64,000 nucleotides of DNA, taken from NCBI RefSeq assembly GCF_001500065.1, contig NZ_LQIN01000023.1, positions 62,001-126,000 of the forward strand, in the 5' to 3' direction. The translations under genes were made by a program, and so were the position numbers. Origin of the DNA: Mycobacterium sp. IS-3022 (GTDB taxonomy: Bacteria > Actinomycetota > Actinomycetes > Mycobacteriales > Mycobacteriaceae). A model generated the notes under the pieces. It did no database searches and was not told the origin of the DNA. It saw only the letters and a program-made list of their open reading frames with translations. The first letter of the stretch is position 1. Every line of letters begins with the position of its first letter. Shown here piece after piece: positions 40,987 to 50,900 of this stretch.

Positions 40987-42393
40987 ATGAGTCGCATATA
41001 CGCCTTCGGCGACGACGCCCTGGGCGACTTTGATGCAGTCGGTCTCGTCGAACAGCTGGCCGCCGGTGCGGTTTCGCGCGGCGAACTCGTCGAGGCAGCG
41101 ATCGCCCGCACCGAGGTCGTCAACCCGACGCTGAACGGCCTGGCGTACCCGGCGTTCGATCGGGCCCGGAGTCGCGCCGTCGCGCCGCGTCCGTACGGCG
41201 GCTACTTCGACGGCGTGCCGTCGTACCTGAAGGACAACGTCGCGGTCGAGGGCATGCCGACGATGAACGGCACCGACGCGTGGGCTCCGCGTCCGGAGCG
41301 GGCCGACGGTGACTTCGCGCGCTCGTTCCTCGCGACGGGCCTGGCCCCGCTGGGCAAGACGCAGATGTCCGAGTTCGGCTTCAGCGCGTCGGCCGAGCAT
41401 CCCCGGCTCGGCCCGGTACGCAATCCGTGGAACCCCGAGCACACCGCGGGAGCGTCGTCGTCGGGCTCCGCCGCGTTCGTCGCTGCCGGGGCGGTGCCGA
41501 TCGCCCATGCCAACGACGGCGGCGGCTCGATCCGGATCCCCGCCTCCTGCAACGGATTGGTGGGTCTCAAACCGTCGCGTGGCCGCTTGCCGCTCGACCG
41601 CAAACTGCGACAGATGCCGCTGCGCATCGTCGCCAACGGCGTGGTGACGCGCTCCGTGCGCGACACCGCGGCGTTCTACCGCGAGATGGAGCGGGTCTAT
41701 CGCAACCCGCGGCTGCCCGCGATCGGCGACGTCACAGGCCCCGAAGCGCAGCGGTTGCGCATCGCGGTGTGCACCCAATCGATCACGCGGGAGGCCAGTC
41801 CGGAGGTGCGCGAGCTCACGCTCAAGACGGCCGCGTTGCTGGAGGAGTTGGGCCATCGGGTCACCACGATCGACAATCCCGTGCCGCCACACTTCATGGC
41901 CGACTTCCTGCTCTACTGGTCGTTCCTGGCATTCGCGCTCGTGCGCAGTGGACGCCGCACGCTCGGGCCCAGCTTCGACCGCGAACGTCTCGACAACCTG
42001 ACACTCGGCCTCGACCGCCACGCGTCGCGGAACCTGCACCGGCTGCCGTCGGCGATCGCGCGGCTGTCGCGGATGCGGCGGATCACCGCGCGGGTCACCC
42101 AGACCTATGACGTGGTGCTGACTCCGACGCTGGCCGACGTCACGCCGCGGATCGGTCACCTCGATCCCACCCTCGACTACCAGCAGATCATCGACCGGCT
42201 GGTCGAGTGGGTGGCGTTCACGCCTCTGCAGAACGCCACCGGCGAGCCCGCCATCTCGCTGCCCCTCGCGGAATCCGCGTCGGGTCTGCCGGTCGGCATG
42301 ATGTTCGCCGCGCCGTGGGGCCAGGAGGGCCGACTGCTCCAATTGGCGTACGAGCTCGAACACGCCCGCCCCTGGCGACGCATCCAGGACTGA
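40987..42393 (+). CDS. amiC: Amidase signature family enzyme (AmiC-like)
   Basis: 468 residues. The Ser-Ser-Lys system is visible: the lysine in YLKDNVAVEG, the glycine/serine-rich AGASSSGSAAFVAAGAVPIAHANDGGGS, and IRIPASCNGLVGLKPSRGR. It hydrolyses a carboxamide to acid and ammonia. Position between tsf and a MarR gene matches Rv2888c (amiC). The real substrate is unknown. ATG 40987 is supported by the -10 box 7 nt upstream; an in-frame ATG at 40936 is less likely. Confidence 0.9.
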   Translation: MSRIYAFGDDALGDFDAVGLVEQLAAGAVSRGELVEAAIARTEVVNPTLNGLAYPAFDRARSRAVAPRPYGGYFDGVPSYLKDNVAVEGMPTMNGTDAWAPRPERADGDFARSFLATGLAPLGKTQMSEFGFSASAEHPRLGPVRNPWNPEHTAGASSSGSAAFVAAGAVPIAHANDGGGSIRIPASCNGLVGLKPSRGRLPLDRKLRQMPLRIVANGVVTRSVRDTAAFYREMERVYRNPRLPAIGDVTGPEAQRLRIAVCTQSITREASPEVRELTLKTAALLEELGHRVTTIDNPVPPHFMADFLLYWSFLAFALVRSGRRTLGPSFDRERLDNLTLGLDRHASRNLHRLPSAIARLSRMRRITARVTQTYDVVLTPTLADVTPRIGHLDPTLDYQQIIDRLVEWVAFTPLQNATGEPAISLPLAESASGLPVGMMFAAPWGQEGRLLQLAYELEHARPWRRIQD

Positions 42394-42399
42394 GTTTCG

Positions 42400-43524
42400 C
42401 TAGGAAAGGTCGCGGCAGACCTCGGCCACCGCGCGGGTCAGCGACTCGGCGCCCTCCCGCAGTGCCCGCTCGATCGGCGTGCCTTCGGCGGTGATCGCGA
42501 CGAGTCGTTCGACGCCATGGTCCAGTAACACCGCGGCGTCCGCTGCGACCCGGCCGGCGAAGATGATCACTCGCGCGCCGGCGCGCACCGCGGCCGCAGC
42601 GACGCCGAAGGGTGTCTTACCCATGACGGTCTGCGCGTCGACGCTGCCCTCGCCGGTGAACACCCAGTCAGCGCCCTGCAACGCGCGCTGCAGCCCGACG
42701 GTTTCGGCGACCTCTTCGACACCAGATCTGTTTGTCGCGCTGAGGAATTCGACGAGCGCGAAACCCAGGCCGCCCGCGGCGCCAGCTCCCGGCAGCGCCG
42801 GCCGCGTGCCACCGAGCGTCGCGGAAGCGACCGCCGCCAGCCGAGACAATCCCGCCTCCAGTCGCGCCACGTCGGCTGGACCGGCTCCTTTCTGCGGCCC
42901 GAACACCGCGCTGGCGCCGCTGGGCCCGAGCAGCGGTGCGGTGACGTCGGAGGCCACGCGGATGCGCACATCGCGCACGCGTGGATCGAGACCGGTCAGG
43001 TCGATGCGCTCGAGGTGCTCGAGGGCCGCGCCGCCAGGCGCCAGCGGCCGCCCGTCGGTGTCGAGAAACTTTGCGCCCAGGGCGGTGAGCATTCCGGCCC
43101 CGCCGTCGTTGGTCGCCGAGCCGCCCAACCCGATCAGGAAATCCTCGGCGCCGCGATCCAAGGCGGACCGGATCAATTCGCCCACACCGAATGTGCTGGC
43201 GCGCAGGACGTCTCGCTGGTCCGGTGGAATGCGTTCCAAGCCCGCGGCCGCTGCCACCTCGATCACCGCGAGCTGACGCAGCGGCACATAGCCGTACCTG
43301 GCGGTGACCGTGCGCCCCAGCGCGTCGCAGACCCGGACGTCCACATGCCGGCCGTGCAACGCCTCGACGACGGCGTCGACGGTGCCCTCGCCCCCGTCCG
43401 CCATCGGTACGCCGACGACTTCGGCGTCCGGCAGCACCGCCCCCACACCGGCCCGCATCGCGGCGACCGCTTCGGATGCGGTCATCGACTCCTTGAACGA
43501 GTCCGGCGCCAGGACAATCTTCAT
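42400..43524 (-). CDS. Glycerate kinase (GlxK type)
   Basis: 374 residues from ATG 43524 (MKIVLAPDSFKESMTASEAVAAM). VPMADGGEGTVDA, GLGGSATNDGGAGML, GAAGGLGFAL and VFTGEGSVDAQT are the conserved family motifs. It phosphorylates D-glycerate, leading to glycolysis. It is absent between amiC and Rv2887 in M. tuberculosis, so it is an insertion relative to that order. The MarR gene lies 62 bp upstream on the same strand. Confidence 0.93.
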   Translation of the reverse strand: MKIVLAPDSFKESMTASEAVAAMRAGVGAVLPDAEVVGVPMADGGEGTVDAVVEALHGRHVDVRVCDALGRTVTARYGYVPLRQLAVIEVAAAAGLERIPPDQRDVLRASTFGVGELIRSALDRGAEDFLIGLGGSATNDGGAGMLTALGAKFLDTDGRPLAPGGAALEHLERIDLTGLDPRVRDVRIRVASDVTAPLLGPSGASAVFGPQKGAGPADVARLEAGLSRLAAVASATLGGTRPALPGAGAAGGLGFALVEFLSATNRSGVEEVAETVGLQRALQGADWVFTGEGSVDAQTVMGKTPFGVAAAAVRAGARVIIFAGRVAADAAVLLDHGVERLVAITAEGTPIERALREGAESLTRAVAEVCRDLS

Positions 43525-43586
43525 CGCGGCGCCGTGCAGGCCAGGGACGGATACGAGCCGCTCATGATCCGTAGTCTGGCAGACCT

Positions 43587-44012
43587 TCAATCCGTACCGA
43601 GCGCCGCGAGTATCTGCTTGAACTCCCGTTTCTGGCGCTGCGTCAGATTCGCCATCAACTTGCACTCGGCCGCACGCACCCCGGAGTCCGTGCGTTTCAA
43701 CAACTCCCGGCCCTCCCGGGTGAGCTGCGCCGGCAGTGAGCGTCCAGACGACACGCTCGCGGGCCGGCTGACCAGGCCGCGGTCCTGCAGGCCGCGCAGC
43801 ACCATGTTCATTGCCTGCGGCGAAACGTTGAAATCGCGGGCCAGTTCGGCGTTGGACCGACCGGGGTGCTGCGACAGGATCCGCATGCACAGGTACTGCG
43901 GGAACGCCACATCGAGCGGTTCCAGAACCGTCGTGGTGACCTCGGCGCGCAGTGCGTTCGCCACCCGGGAGAGCAGAAAACCGAGCGGCTGTTCCTCAAG
44001 CGGCCCATCCAT

Positions 44013-44021
<9 letters not shown>
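43587..44021 (-). CDS. MarR-family repressor (Rv2887-like)
   Basis: 144 residues. The winged helix covers SNAELARDFNVSPQAMNMVLRGLQDRGLVSRPAS, with the wing SSGRSLPAQLT. Position after amiC and the sequence style match M. tuberculosis Rv2887. That protein represses the methyltransferase gene rv0560c, and its loss gives resistance to some inhibitors. Here a methyltransferase gene is directly divergent, 36 bp away. Start ATG 44021 lies inside a palindrome; ATG 44012 is an alternative. No ribosome site is seen, so it may be leaderless. Confidence 0.9.
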
Positions 44022-44735
<714 letters not shown>

Positions 44736-44822
44736 CCCGGCGAGTCGCGACCCGGAGGCGGCTGCGCGGCCGGCCATGAGGCAGGATGAGGGGCATCTCA
44801 GCGCGGACCCCGAAGGAGTCGG

Positions 44823-45626
44823 ATGCCGGAGCCCCGGGAAAACTCTGTCGCCGGCGCGGCGGCTCCTGATTCCAACGTCGCCGGTGCGGCCGCAACAACC
44901 GGTCCCAACGGCGCGATCCGCCCGAAGTACGGCCGCGTCCTGCTCAAGCTCGGCGGCGAGATGTTCGGCGGCGGGGACGTAGGCCTGGATCCGGACGTCG
45001 TCCATCAGGTGGCCCGCCAGATCGCCGAAGTGGTCCGCAGCGGTGTGCAGGTCGCCGTCGTCATCGGCGGCGGCAATTTCTTCCGCGGTGCGCAATTGCA
45101 GCAGCGGGGCATGGAGCGCGCCCGAAGCGACTACATGGGCATGCTGGGCACCGTCATGAACAGCCTTGCCCTGCAGGATTTCCTGGAGAAAGAAGGTATC
45201 GACACGCGGGTGCAGACCGCGATCACGATGGGGCAGGTCGCCGAGCCGTACATCCCGCTACGGGCCGTACGGCACCTGGAGAAGGGCCGCGTGGTGATCT
45301 TCGGAGCGGGCATGGGCCTGCCGTACTTCTCGACCGACACCACCGCCGCGCAACGCGCGCTGGAGATCGGCGCCGAAGTGGTGCTGATGGCCAAGGCCGT
45401 CGACGGCGTCTTCACCGCCGACCCGCGCCAGCACCCCGATGCCGAACTGCTCACCGCGATCAGTCACCGCGAAATCATCGACCGCGGCCTGAAGGTGGCC
45501 GACGCCACCGCGTTCAGCCTGTGCATGGACAACGGCATGCCGATCCTGGTGTTCAACCTGCTCACAGATGGCAATATCGCGCGAGCGGTCGCGGGTGAGA
45601 AGATCGGAACACTGGTCACCACCTGA
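44823..45626 (+). CDS. pyrH: UMP kinase
   Basis: 267 residues. [75 protein letters not shown] and [10 protein letters not shown] are the conserved bacterial UMP kinase motifs. A disordered extension of about 35 residues precedes the core, as in mycobacterial PyrH. It phosphorylates UMP to UDP. GAAGGAG lies just upstream of the ATG. It opens the conserved pyrH-frr-cdsA-rlmN run. Confidence 0.97.
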   Translation: MPEPRENSVAGAAAPDSNVAGAAATTGPNGAIRPKYGRVLLKLGGEMFGGGDVGLDPDVVHQVARQIAEVVRSGVQVAVVIGGGNFFRGAQLQQRGMERARSDYMGMLGTVMNSLALQDFLEKEGIDTRVQTAITMGQVAEPYIPLRAVRHLEKGRVVIFGAGMGLPYFSTDTTAAQRALEIGAEVVLMAKAVDGVFTADPRQHPDAELLTAISHREIIDRGLKVADATAFSLCMDNGMPILVFNLLTDGNIARAVAGEKIGTLVTT

Positions 45627-45683
45627 CAGCAGTGCACGCGAGAAGCATGACGAAGGCGCGCACGCGGATAAAGGAGAAGCACC

Positions 45684-46241
45684 GTGATCGACGAAACCCT
45701 CTTCGACGCCGAGGAGAAGATGGAGAAGGCGGTGTCGGTGGCGCGTGACGACCTGTCGTCGATCCGCACCGGCCGCGCCAACCCCGGCATGTTCGCGCGC
45801 GTCAACGTCGACTATTACGGGTCCGCCACGCCCATCACGCAGCTGTCGAGCATCAACGTGCCCGAGGCGCGGCTGGTGGTGATCAAGCCCTACGAGGCCA
45901 ACCAGCTGCGCAACATCGAGGACGCGATCCGCAACTCCGACCTGGGCGTCAACCCGACCAACGACGGCAACGTCATCCGCGTCGCCATTCCGCAGCTGAC
46001 CGAGGAGCGACGCCGCGAGCTGGTCAAGCAGGCCAAGGCGAAAGGCGAGGACGCCAGGGTGTCGGTGCGCAACATCCGTCGCAAGGCGATGGAGGAGTTG
46101 CACCGCATCAAAAAGGAGGGCGAGGCGGGCGAGGACGACGTATCTCGCGCGGAGAAGGACCTCGACAAGCTGACCCACACCTACAGCGCGCAGATCGACG
46201 AGCTGGTCAAGCACAAAGAAGGCGAGCTGCTGGAGGTCTAG
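45684..46241 (+). CDS. frr: Ribosome recycling factor
   Basis: 185 residues, the standard length. [32 protein letters not shown] and the basic stretch [23 protein letters not shown] are diagnostic. The protein splits post-termination ribosomes together with EF-G. A GGAGAA site precedes GTG 45684 ([17 protein letters not shown]). The stop overlaps the cdsA GTG by one base. Confidence 0.97.
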   Translation: MIDETLFDAEEKMEKAVSVARDDLSSIRTGRANPGMFARVNVDYYGSATPITQLSSINVPEARLVVIKPYEANQLRNIEDAIRNSDLGVNPTNDGNVIRVAIPQLTEERRRELVKQAKAKGEDARVSVRNIRRKAMEELHRIKKEGEAGEDDVSRAEKDLDKLTHTYSAQIDELVKHKEGELLEV

Positions 46242-47119
46242 TGACCGAACAGCGCAAGGGTCCCGTGGCAGAGACGCCGGTCGACGAACCGCCCAAGAAG
46301 AAGTCGCGGGCGGGCCGTGACCTACCCGCGGCGATCGCAGTGGGTGTCCTGCTGGGCGCCGTGGCCATCGGCACGCTGCTGTTCGCGCCGATCGGGTGGC
46401 TGCCTGTGCTGGCGGTCTTCATTCCGGTCGCCACCGCAGAGGTGATCCGCCGGCTACGCGACTCCGGTTACGCACTGCCCGCGGTCCCGCTGCTGGTCGG
46501 CGGCCAGGCGATGATCTGGTTGACGTGGCCGTTCGGCCCGGTAGGGCTGCTCGGCGCCTACGGCGGGACGATCGTCGTCTGCATGGTGTGGCGCCTCGTC
46601 GGGCAGGGGCTGCGGCGACAGCCGGTCAACTACCTGCGCGACATCTCCGCCTCGGTGCTGCTCGCGACGTGGGTGCCGTTCTTCGCCAGCTTCAGCGCGC
46701 TGCTGATCTTCCAGGACCACGGCGGCGGCCGGGTGTTCACGGTGATCGCCACCGTCGTGTTCGCCGACATCGGTGGTTATGTGGCCGGCGTGCTGTTCGG
46801 CAAACACCTGATGGCGCCGGCGATCAGCCCGAAGAAGTCCTGGGAGGGGCTGGGCGGCTCGCTGTTGTTCGGCATCACCGCCGCGGTGCTGTCGGTGACG
46901 TTCCTGATGGACAAGCCCGCCTGGGTCGGGGTGCCGCTGGGCCTGATGCTGGTGATCACCGGGGTGCTCGGCGACCTGGTCGAGTCGCAGGTCAAACGCG
47001 ACCTCGGGATCAAGGACATGGGCACGCTGCTGCCGGGGCACGGCGGCATCATGGACCGCATCGACGCGATGCTGCCCTCTGCGGTGGCCGGCTGGATCGT
47101 GCTGACGCTGCTGGCGTAA
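46241..47119 (+). CDS. cdsA: Phosphatidate cytidylyltransferase
   Basis: 292 residues with about seven to eight membrane helices after a charged N-terminus. The C-terminal signature lies in SQVKRDLGIKDMGTLLPGHGGIMDRIDA. SPKKSWEGLGGSLLFG, before it, is also conserved. It makes CDP-diacylglycerol from phosphatidic acid and CTP for phospholipid synthesis. It overlaps frr by 1 bp, as in other mycobacteria. Confidence 0.96.
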   Translation: MTEQRKGPVAETPVDEPPKKKSRAGRDLPAAIAVGVLLGAVAIGTLLFAPIGWLPVLAVFIPVATAEVIRRLRDSGYALPAVPLLVGGQAMIWLTWPFGPVGLLGAYGGTIVVCMVWRLVGQGLRRQPVNYLRDISASVLLATWVPFFASFSALLIFQDHGGGRVFTVIATVVFADIGGYVAGVLFGKHLMAPAISPKKSWEGLGGSLLFGITAAVLSVTFLMDKPAWVGVPLGLMLVITGVLGDLVESQVKRDLGIKDMGTLLPGHGGIMDRIDAMLPSAVAGWIVLTLLA

Positions 47120-47146
47120 CCCGGCCCGGCATACTGGTAGGACCCC

Positions 47147-48280
47147 ATGGCTGACTCTCCTGCGGCGCTGCCGCTCGTGTTCGATCCGCCGCGACGCGCG
47201 ATGCCGCCGCGGCACTTCGCGGACCTCGACGCCGATGGCCGCGCCGCCGCCGTCGGCGAACTGGGGCTGCCGGCGTTCCGCGGCAAGCAGCTGGCCAACC
47301 AGTACTACGGCAGGCTGATCGCCGATCCGCACCAGATGACCGACCTGCCGGCCGCCGTGCGAGATCAGGTCGCAGAGACGCTGTTCCCGACTCTGCTCGA
47401 CGCGCTGCGTGAGATCGAGACCGATGCGGGCGAGACGCGCAAGATGTTGTGGCGCGCGGTGGACGGCACCACGTTCGAGTCGGTGCTGATGCGTTACCCG
47501 CAGCGCAACACCGTCTGCATCTCCTCGCAGGCGGGATGCGGCATGGCCTGCCCGTTCTGCGCGACGGGCCAGGGCGGCCTCAAGCGCAACCTGTCGACCG
47601 CCGAAATCCTCGAGCAGGTACGCGCCGCTGCGGTCGAGTTGCGCGACCGCGATGGTGACGGGATCGCTCCCGCTGCCCGCGGCGGGCGGCTGTCCAACAT
47701 CGTGTTCATGGGCATGGGGGAGCCGCTGGCCAACTACAACCGGGTGCTGGCCGCGGTCCGAAGGATCACAGCACCATCTCCGAACGGCTTCGGCATCTCG
47801 GCCCGCTCGGTCACCGTGTCGACGGTCGGGCTGGCACCTGCGATCCGCAAGCTCGCCGACGAACGGCTCGGCGTCACGCTGGCGTTGTCGCTGCACGCCC
47901 CCGACGACGAACTTCGCGACACGCTGGTCCCGGTGAACAACCGCTGGAAGGTGTCCGAGGCGCTCGACGCCGCGCGGTACTACGCCGACGTGACGGGCCG
48001 GCGAGTATCCATCGAGTATGCGCTGATTCGCGATGTCAACGACCAGCCCTGGCGCGCAGACCTTTTGGGGAAGCGGCTACACGGCGCGCTCGGCCCGCTG
48101 GCGCACGTCAACGTCATACCGCTCAATCCGACGCCCGGCAGTGAGTGGGACGCCAGTCCCAAGCCCGCAGAGCGCGAGTTCGTTCGGCGCGTTCGCGAGC
48201 GGGGTGTGTCGTGCACGGTGCGCGACACCCGGGGCCGTGAGATCGCCGCCGCCTGCGGGCAATTGGCGGCGCAGAGCTGA
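47147..48280 (+). CDS. rlmN: Dual-specificity 23S rRNA / tRNA adenine C2-methyltransferase
   Basis: 377 residues. The radical-SAM CxxxCxxC is CGMACPFC (Cys131, 135, 138). [45 protein letters not shown] and the C-terminal [18 protein letters not shown], with the second methyl-carrying cysteine, complete the family. It methylates A2503 of 23S rRNA and A37 of some tRNAs. Counterpart of Rv2880c. It is followed by a long inverted repeat. Confidence 0.96.
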   Translation: MADSPAALPLVFDPPRRAMPPRHFADLDADGRAAAVGELGLPAFRGKQLANQYYGRLIADPHQMTDLPAAVRDQVAETLFPTLLDALREIETDAGETRKMLWRAVDGTTFESVLMRYPQRNTVCISSQAGCGMACPFCATGQGGLKRNLSTAEILEQVRAAAVELRDRDGDGIAPAARGGRLSNIVFMGMGEPLANYNRVLAAVRRITAPSPNGFGISARSVTVSTVGLAPAIRKLADERLGVTLALSLHAPDDELRDTLVPVNNRWKVSEALDAARYYADVTGRRVSIEYALIRDVNDQPWRADLLGKRLHGALGPLAHVNVIPLNPTPGSEWDASPKPAEREFVRRVRERGVSCTVRDTRGREIAAACGQLAAQS

Positions 48281-48306
48281 CCCCCTCGCCTGGTCGCCTC
48301 GCCTCG

Positions 48307-48359
48307 AGACCGACGCTTTGGCGGGTTTTGCTCGCATTTTTCCGCCAAAACGTCGGTCT
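48307..48359. terminator. Bidirectional terminator-like hairpin between convergent genes
   Basis: AGACCGACGCTTTGGCGG pairs with CCGCCAAAACGTCGGTCT at 17 of 18 positions across a 17-nt loop containing TTTT and ATTTTT. It lies between the rlmN stop and the end of the SnoaL-like gene, which read toward each other. It could stop transcription from both sides. It may also be a copy of a dispersed palindromic element. Confidence 0.7.
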
Positions 48360-48364
48360 GGGCG

Positions 48365-48784
48365 TTACTGAGTGGGCCCGTTGACGAACCAGATGTTCTC
48401 CTCGACGAGCCGGCGGCTGCGCCAACCGTCCCGCGTGCGGACGAGGTCATGGTGGTAGTAGCCGCCGCAGCTACTCATCTCCGGCATGCCCGGCAGCTGC
48501 ATCGGGTTGTAGAACATCGCCCTGACCCGCGCGGTGTCATCGCCGACCTCGGCTTCGATGTTCGTGATGTAGTGCATGCTCCAGGGAATCACGCCGAAAT
48601 TCGCGGCGAACCAGTCGACGACCTCGTCGCGGCTGCCCACGACGGCGCCAGCTGAGGAGTAGTCGATGTGCGCGTCGTCGGTGAACACCGAGCGGTACAG
48701 CTCCCAGTCCTTGGTGTCGACGGCGCGGGCGTAGCGGTACAGCAGCGCGGAGATCTCGGCTTCGTCACTCGGGGCCTGATTCAC
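48365..48784 (-). CDS. SnoaL-like (NTF2-fold) protein
   Basis: 139 residues. EISALLYRYARAVDTKDWELYRSVFTDDAHIDYS and the later HYITNIEAEVGDDTARVRAMFYNPM and YYHHDLVRTRDGWRSRRLV follow the SnoaL_4/NTF2-like pattern. Members act as isomerases, dehydratases or cyclases on hydrophobic compounds, or as accessory folds. ATG overlaps the stop of the aldehyde dehydrogenase gene (ATGA). It is therefore the last gene of that minus-strand operon. Confidence 0.88.
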   Translation of the reverse strand: MNQAPSDEAEISALLYRYARAVDTKDWELYRSVFTDDAHIDYSSAGAVVGSRDEVVDWFAANFGVIPWSMHYITNIEAEVGDDTARVRAMFYNPMQLPGMPEMSSCGGYYHHDLVRTRDGWRSRRLVEENIWFVNGPTQ

Positions 48785-50277
48785 GGTTCAACCGTGTCCG
48801 GCATGCCGATGGTCTTGGCTTCCAGGTACTCCTTGTAACCCTCTTCGCCGTTGCGGTATCCCAGACCGCTCTGCTTGGTGCCGCCGAACGGGCTGTTGAT
48901 GCCGAAGTGGCTCTTGCCGTTGATCGTGACGTTGCCGGTGCGCATTCGGCAGGCCACCGCGAACGCGCGGTCCACGTCGGCGCTGCTCACTTCGCCGGAC
49001 AGGCCGTAGATCGTGTTGTTGGCGATCGCGACCGCCTCGTCGTCGGTGTCGTACGGCGTGACGGTCAGCACCGGGCCGAAGATCTCCTCCTGCGCCACTT
49101 GCGAATTGGGGTCGACGTCGGCCAGCAGCGTCGGCTGGGTGTAGTAGCCGGTGGGCAGGTTCTCCGGGATGCCTCCGCCGGTGACCAACCGCGCGCCGGA
49201 GTCGATGCCGCTCTTGACAAGACCCAAAACCTTCTGGCGCTGAGTCTCGCTGATCTGCGGGCCCTGCATGTTGCCCGGCGTCCACGGGTCGCCGACCGGG
49301 AAGCCCTCCATCATCGTCTTGAGAACCTCGATGCCTTCGTCATAGCGGCTGCGCGGCAACAGGATCCGGCTCGGCAGGATGCAGGACTGTCCCGACATCA
49401 CGCAGGCCATCATCGCCGCCATCGGCAACGCCGAATTGAAGTCGGCGTCGTCGAGCACGATGTGCGCGGACTTGCCGCCCAACTCCAGCAGCGTCTTCTT
49501 CACTGTCGGCGCGCCCGCGGCCAGGATCGCCCGCCCGGTCGCCGTCGACCCGGTGAACGTGATCATGTCGACGCGCGGATCGGCCGACAGCGCGGCCCCG
49601 ACCTCGTTGGCATTGGACACCACGACGTTGAACACGCCGGCGGGGATGTCGGTTTCCTCGGCCACGATGCGTCCGTACTCACTGCCCGACCAGGGGGTCA
49701 GCTGTGCGGGCTTGAGCACCACGGTATTGCCGGCCATCAACGCCGGCACCGTCTCGGCGACGTTGAGATAGAACGGCACATTCCACGGGGTGATCGCGCC
49801 GACCACACCGACCGGCTCGTAGTGGATCTTGCGCCGAGCCGGGCCCAGCGGGGTGTCGTGCACACCGTTGTCGACCAGATAGTCGAACGCGCGTCCGTGC
49901 TCGGCCCAGTGCTTGACCTCTTCGATCGGGCTCTCGATCTGGCTGCCGGTCACCGAGACCGGGCAGCCGACCTCGGTGATCAGGATCCGGCGCAACCGTT
50001 CCTTGTTCCGCTCGAGGGCTTCGTGCAGCTGGGTCAGGCAGTGGTAGCGGAACTCCAGATCACGCGACCAGTCGGTCTCGTCGAACGCTCGCCGCGCCGC
50101 GCCGACCGCGCGCGCCATGTCCTCGACCGTTCCGTCGGTGGCCCGGCCCGCGACCTCCTCGCTGGCCGGATGGATCACCTCGAACGTCGCTCCGCCGGCG
50201 GTGGTCTGCAACTCGCCGTCGATCAACATCCGCTCGTCGCCGGCCAACACACCGCTGTCAGTCTGTACCTGGGTCAT
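48781..50277 (-). CDS. Aldehyde dehydrogenase (NAD(P)+)
   Basis: 498 residues. Conserved features are ITPWNVPFYLNVAE, LELGGKSAHIVLDDAD with the general-base glutamate, and SGQSCILPSR with the catalytic cysteine (about 299). It oxidises an aldehyde to the acid. A TTTACA-N14-TGTCA element begins 10 bp upstream of the start, between this gene and the TetR gene, so it belongs to the regulon of the right-hand island. SnoaL follows with a 4-bp overlap. Confidence 0.95.
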   Translation of the reverse strand: MTQVQTDSGVLAGDERMLIDGELQTTAGGATFEVIHPASEEVAGRATDGTVEDMARAVGAARRAFDETDWSRDLEFRYHCLTQLHEALERNKERLRRILITEVGCPVSVTGSQIESPIEEVKHWAEHGRAFDYLVDNGVHDTPLGPARRKIHYEPVGVVGAITPWNVPFYLNVAETVPALMAGNTVVLKPAQLTPWSGSEYGRIVAEETDIPAGVFNVVVSNANEVGAALSADPRVDMITFTGSTATGRAILAAGAPTVKKTLLELGGKSAHIVLDDADFNSALPMAAMMACVMSGQSCILPSRILLPRSRYDEGIEVLKTMMEGFPVGDPWTPGNMQGPQISETQRQKVLGLVKSGIDSGARLVTGGGIPENLPTGYYTQPTLLADVDPNSQVAQEEIFGPVLTVTPYDTDDEAVAIANNTIYGLSGEVSSADVDRAFAVACRMRTGNVTINGKSHFGINSPFGGTKQSGLGYRNGEEGYKEYLEAKTIGMPDTVEP

Positions 50278-50286
50278 GCGGACAGC

Positions 50287-50311
50287 TTTACAAATTTTTG
50301 TGCGAGTGTCA
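50287..50311 (-). promoter_or_regulatory. Regulon element A (TTTACA-N14-TGTCA)
   Basis: One of four equal-spaced copies in the right-hand island. Read toward the aldehyde dehydrogenase it gives CTGACA-N16-TAAAGC, so it may combine a promoter with a TetR operator. The AT-rich core CTTTACAAATTTTTG is identical to that of copy B at 53737. Confidence 0.6.
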
Positions 50312-50333
50312 GCCCATCGGCGGAGTCGAGCGA

Positions 50334-50879
50334 TCAGCCCTGCGGCTTGAGCCCGGCGGCGTGCCGCAACTGGGCGAGGAACTGATCATCGTCGTCACTG
50401 CGCACGATGTAGTGCGAGATCGCGACGCGAATTGCGGTCGCTGCCTTGACCGCTCCGTTCGGACCGCTCAGCAGTTTCTGCAACCGCGCACGCATCACCG
50501 GGATGACCTTCGTCAGTTGGGCGATGACGACCTCGGGTTCGATGTCGACCAACCGCACACCCGAATACGAGTGCTGGTAGTCGACGATGAACCGCAGTGC
50601 GGCGTCCAGCTTCTCGGTGCCCCGCAGACCGGCCGTCGCCTTGCTGATGCCGTTGTCGAACAGGTCGCGCTCGTAGACACCGAACGCGTCGAGCAATTCT
50701 CCCTTTGACGCAAACCAGCGGTAGAGCGTGGGCCGGGACACCCCCGCCTGCAAGGCGACCTCCGAGAGGCTGAGCTTGGTCTGTCCGCTGCGGGCCAGCA
50801 CCTCCGCTGTCGCGACGAGGATCCGGTGCCGCGTCGAGGTGTCCTCGATACCGGAGGTGTCGCGCAGCGGTTCGTTCAC
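50334..50879 (-). CDS. TetR-family regulator, paralog of the one at 53.2 kb
   Basis: 181 residues. The helix-turn-helix is LSLSEVALQAGVSRPTLYRWFASKGELLDAF. The C-terminal end AISHYIVRSDDDDQFLAQLRHAAG is nearly the same as in the second regulator, so they are recent paralogs that probably read similar operators. It lies between the aldehyde dehydrogenase gene and the phosphotransferase gene, on the same strand as both. Likely repressor of the island, with an acyl-CoA or pathway intermediate as possible inducer (inference). Confidence 0.92.
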   Translation of the reverse strand: MNEPLRDTSGIEDTSTRHRILVATAEVLARSGQTKLSLSEVALQAGVSRPTLYRWFASKGELLDAFGVYERDLFDNGISKATAGLRGTEKLDAALRFIVDYQHSYSGVRLVDIEPEVVIAQLTKVIPVMRARLQKLLSGPNGAVKAATAIRVAISHYIVRSDDDDQFLAQLRHAAGLKPQG

Positions 50880-50900
50880 GTGCCGATCGTAGATCCTTCG

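Noticed and set aside
42400..43890. A longer glycerate kinase starting at 43890
   Set aside because: The extra 122 N-terminal residues cover part of the MarR gene in another frame and look non-coding; MKIVLAPDSF at 43524 is the family start.
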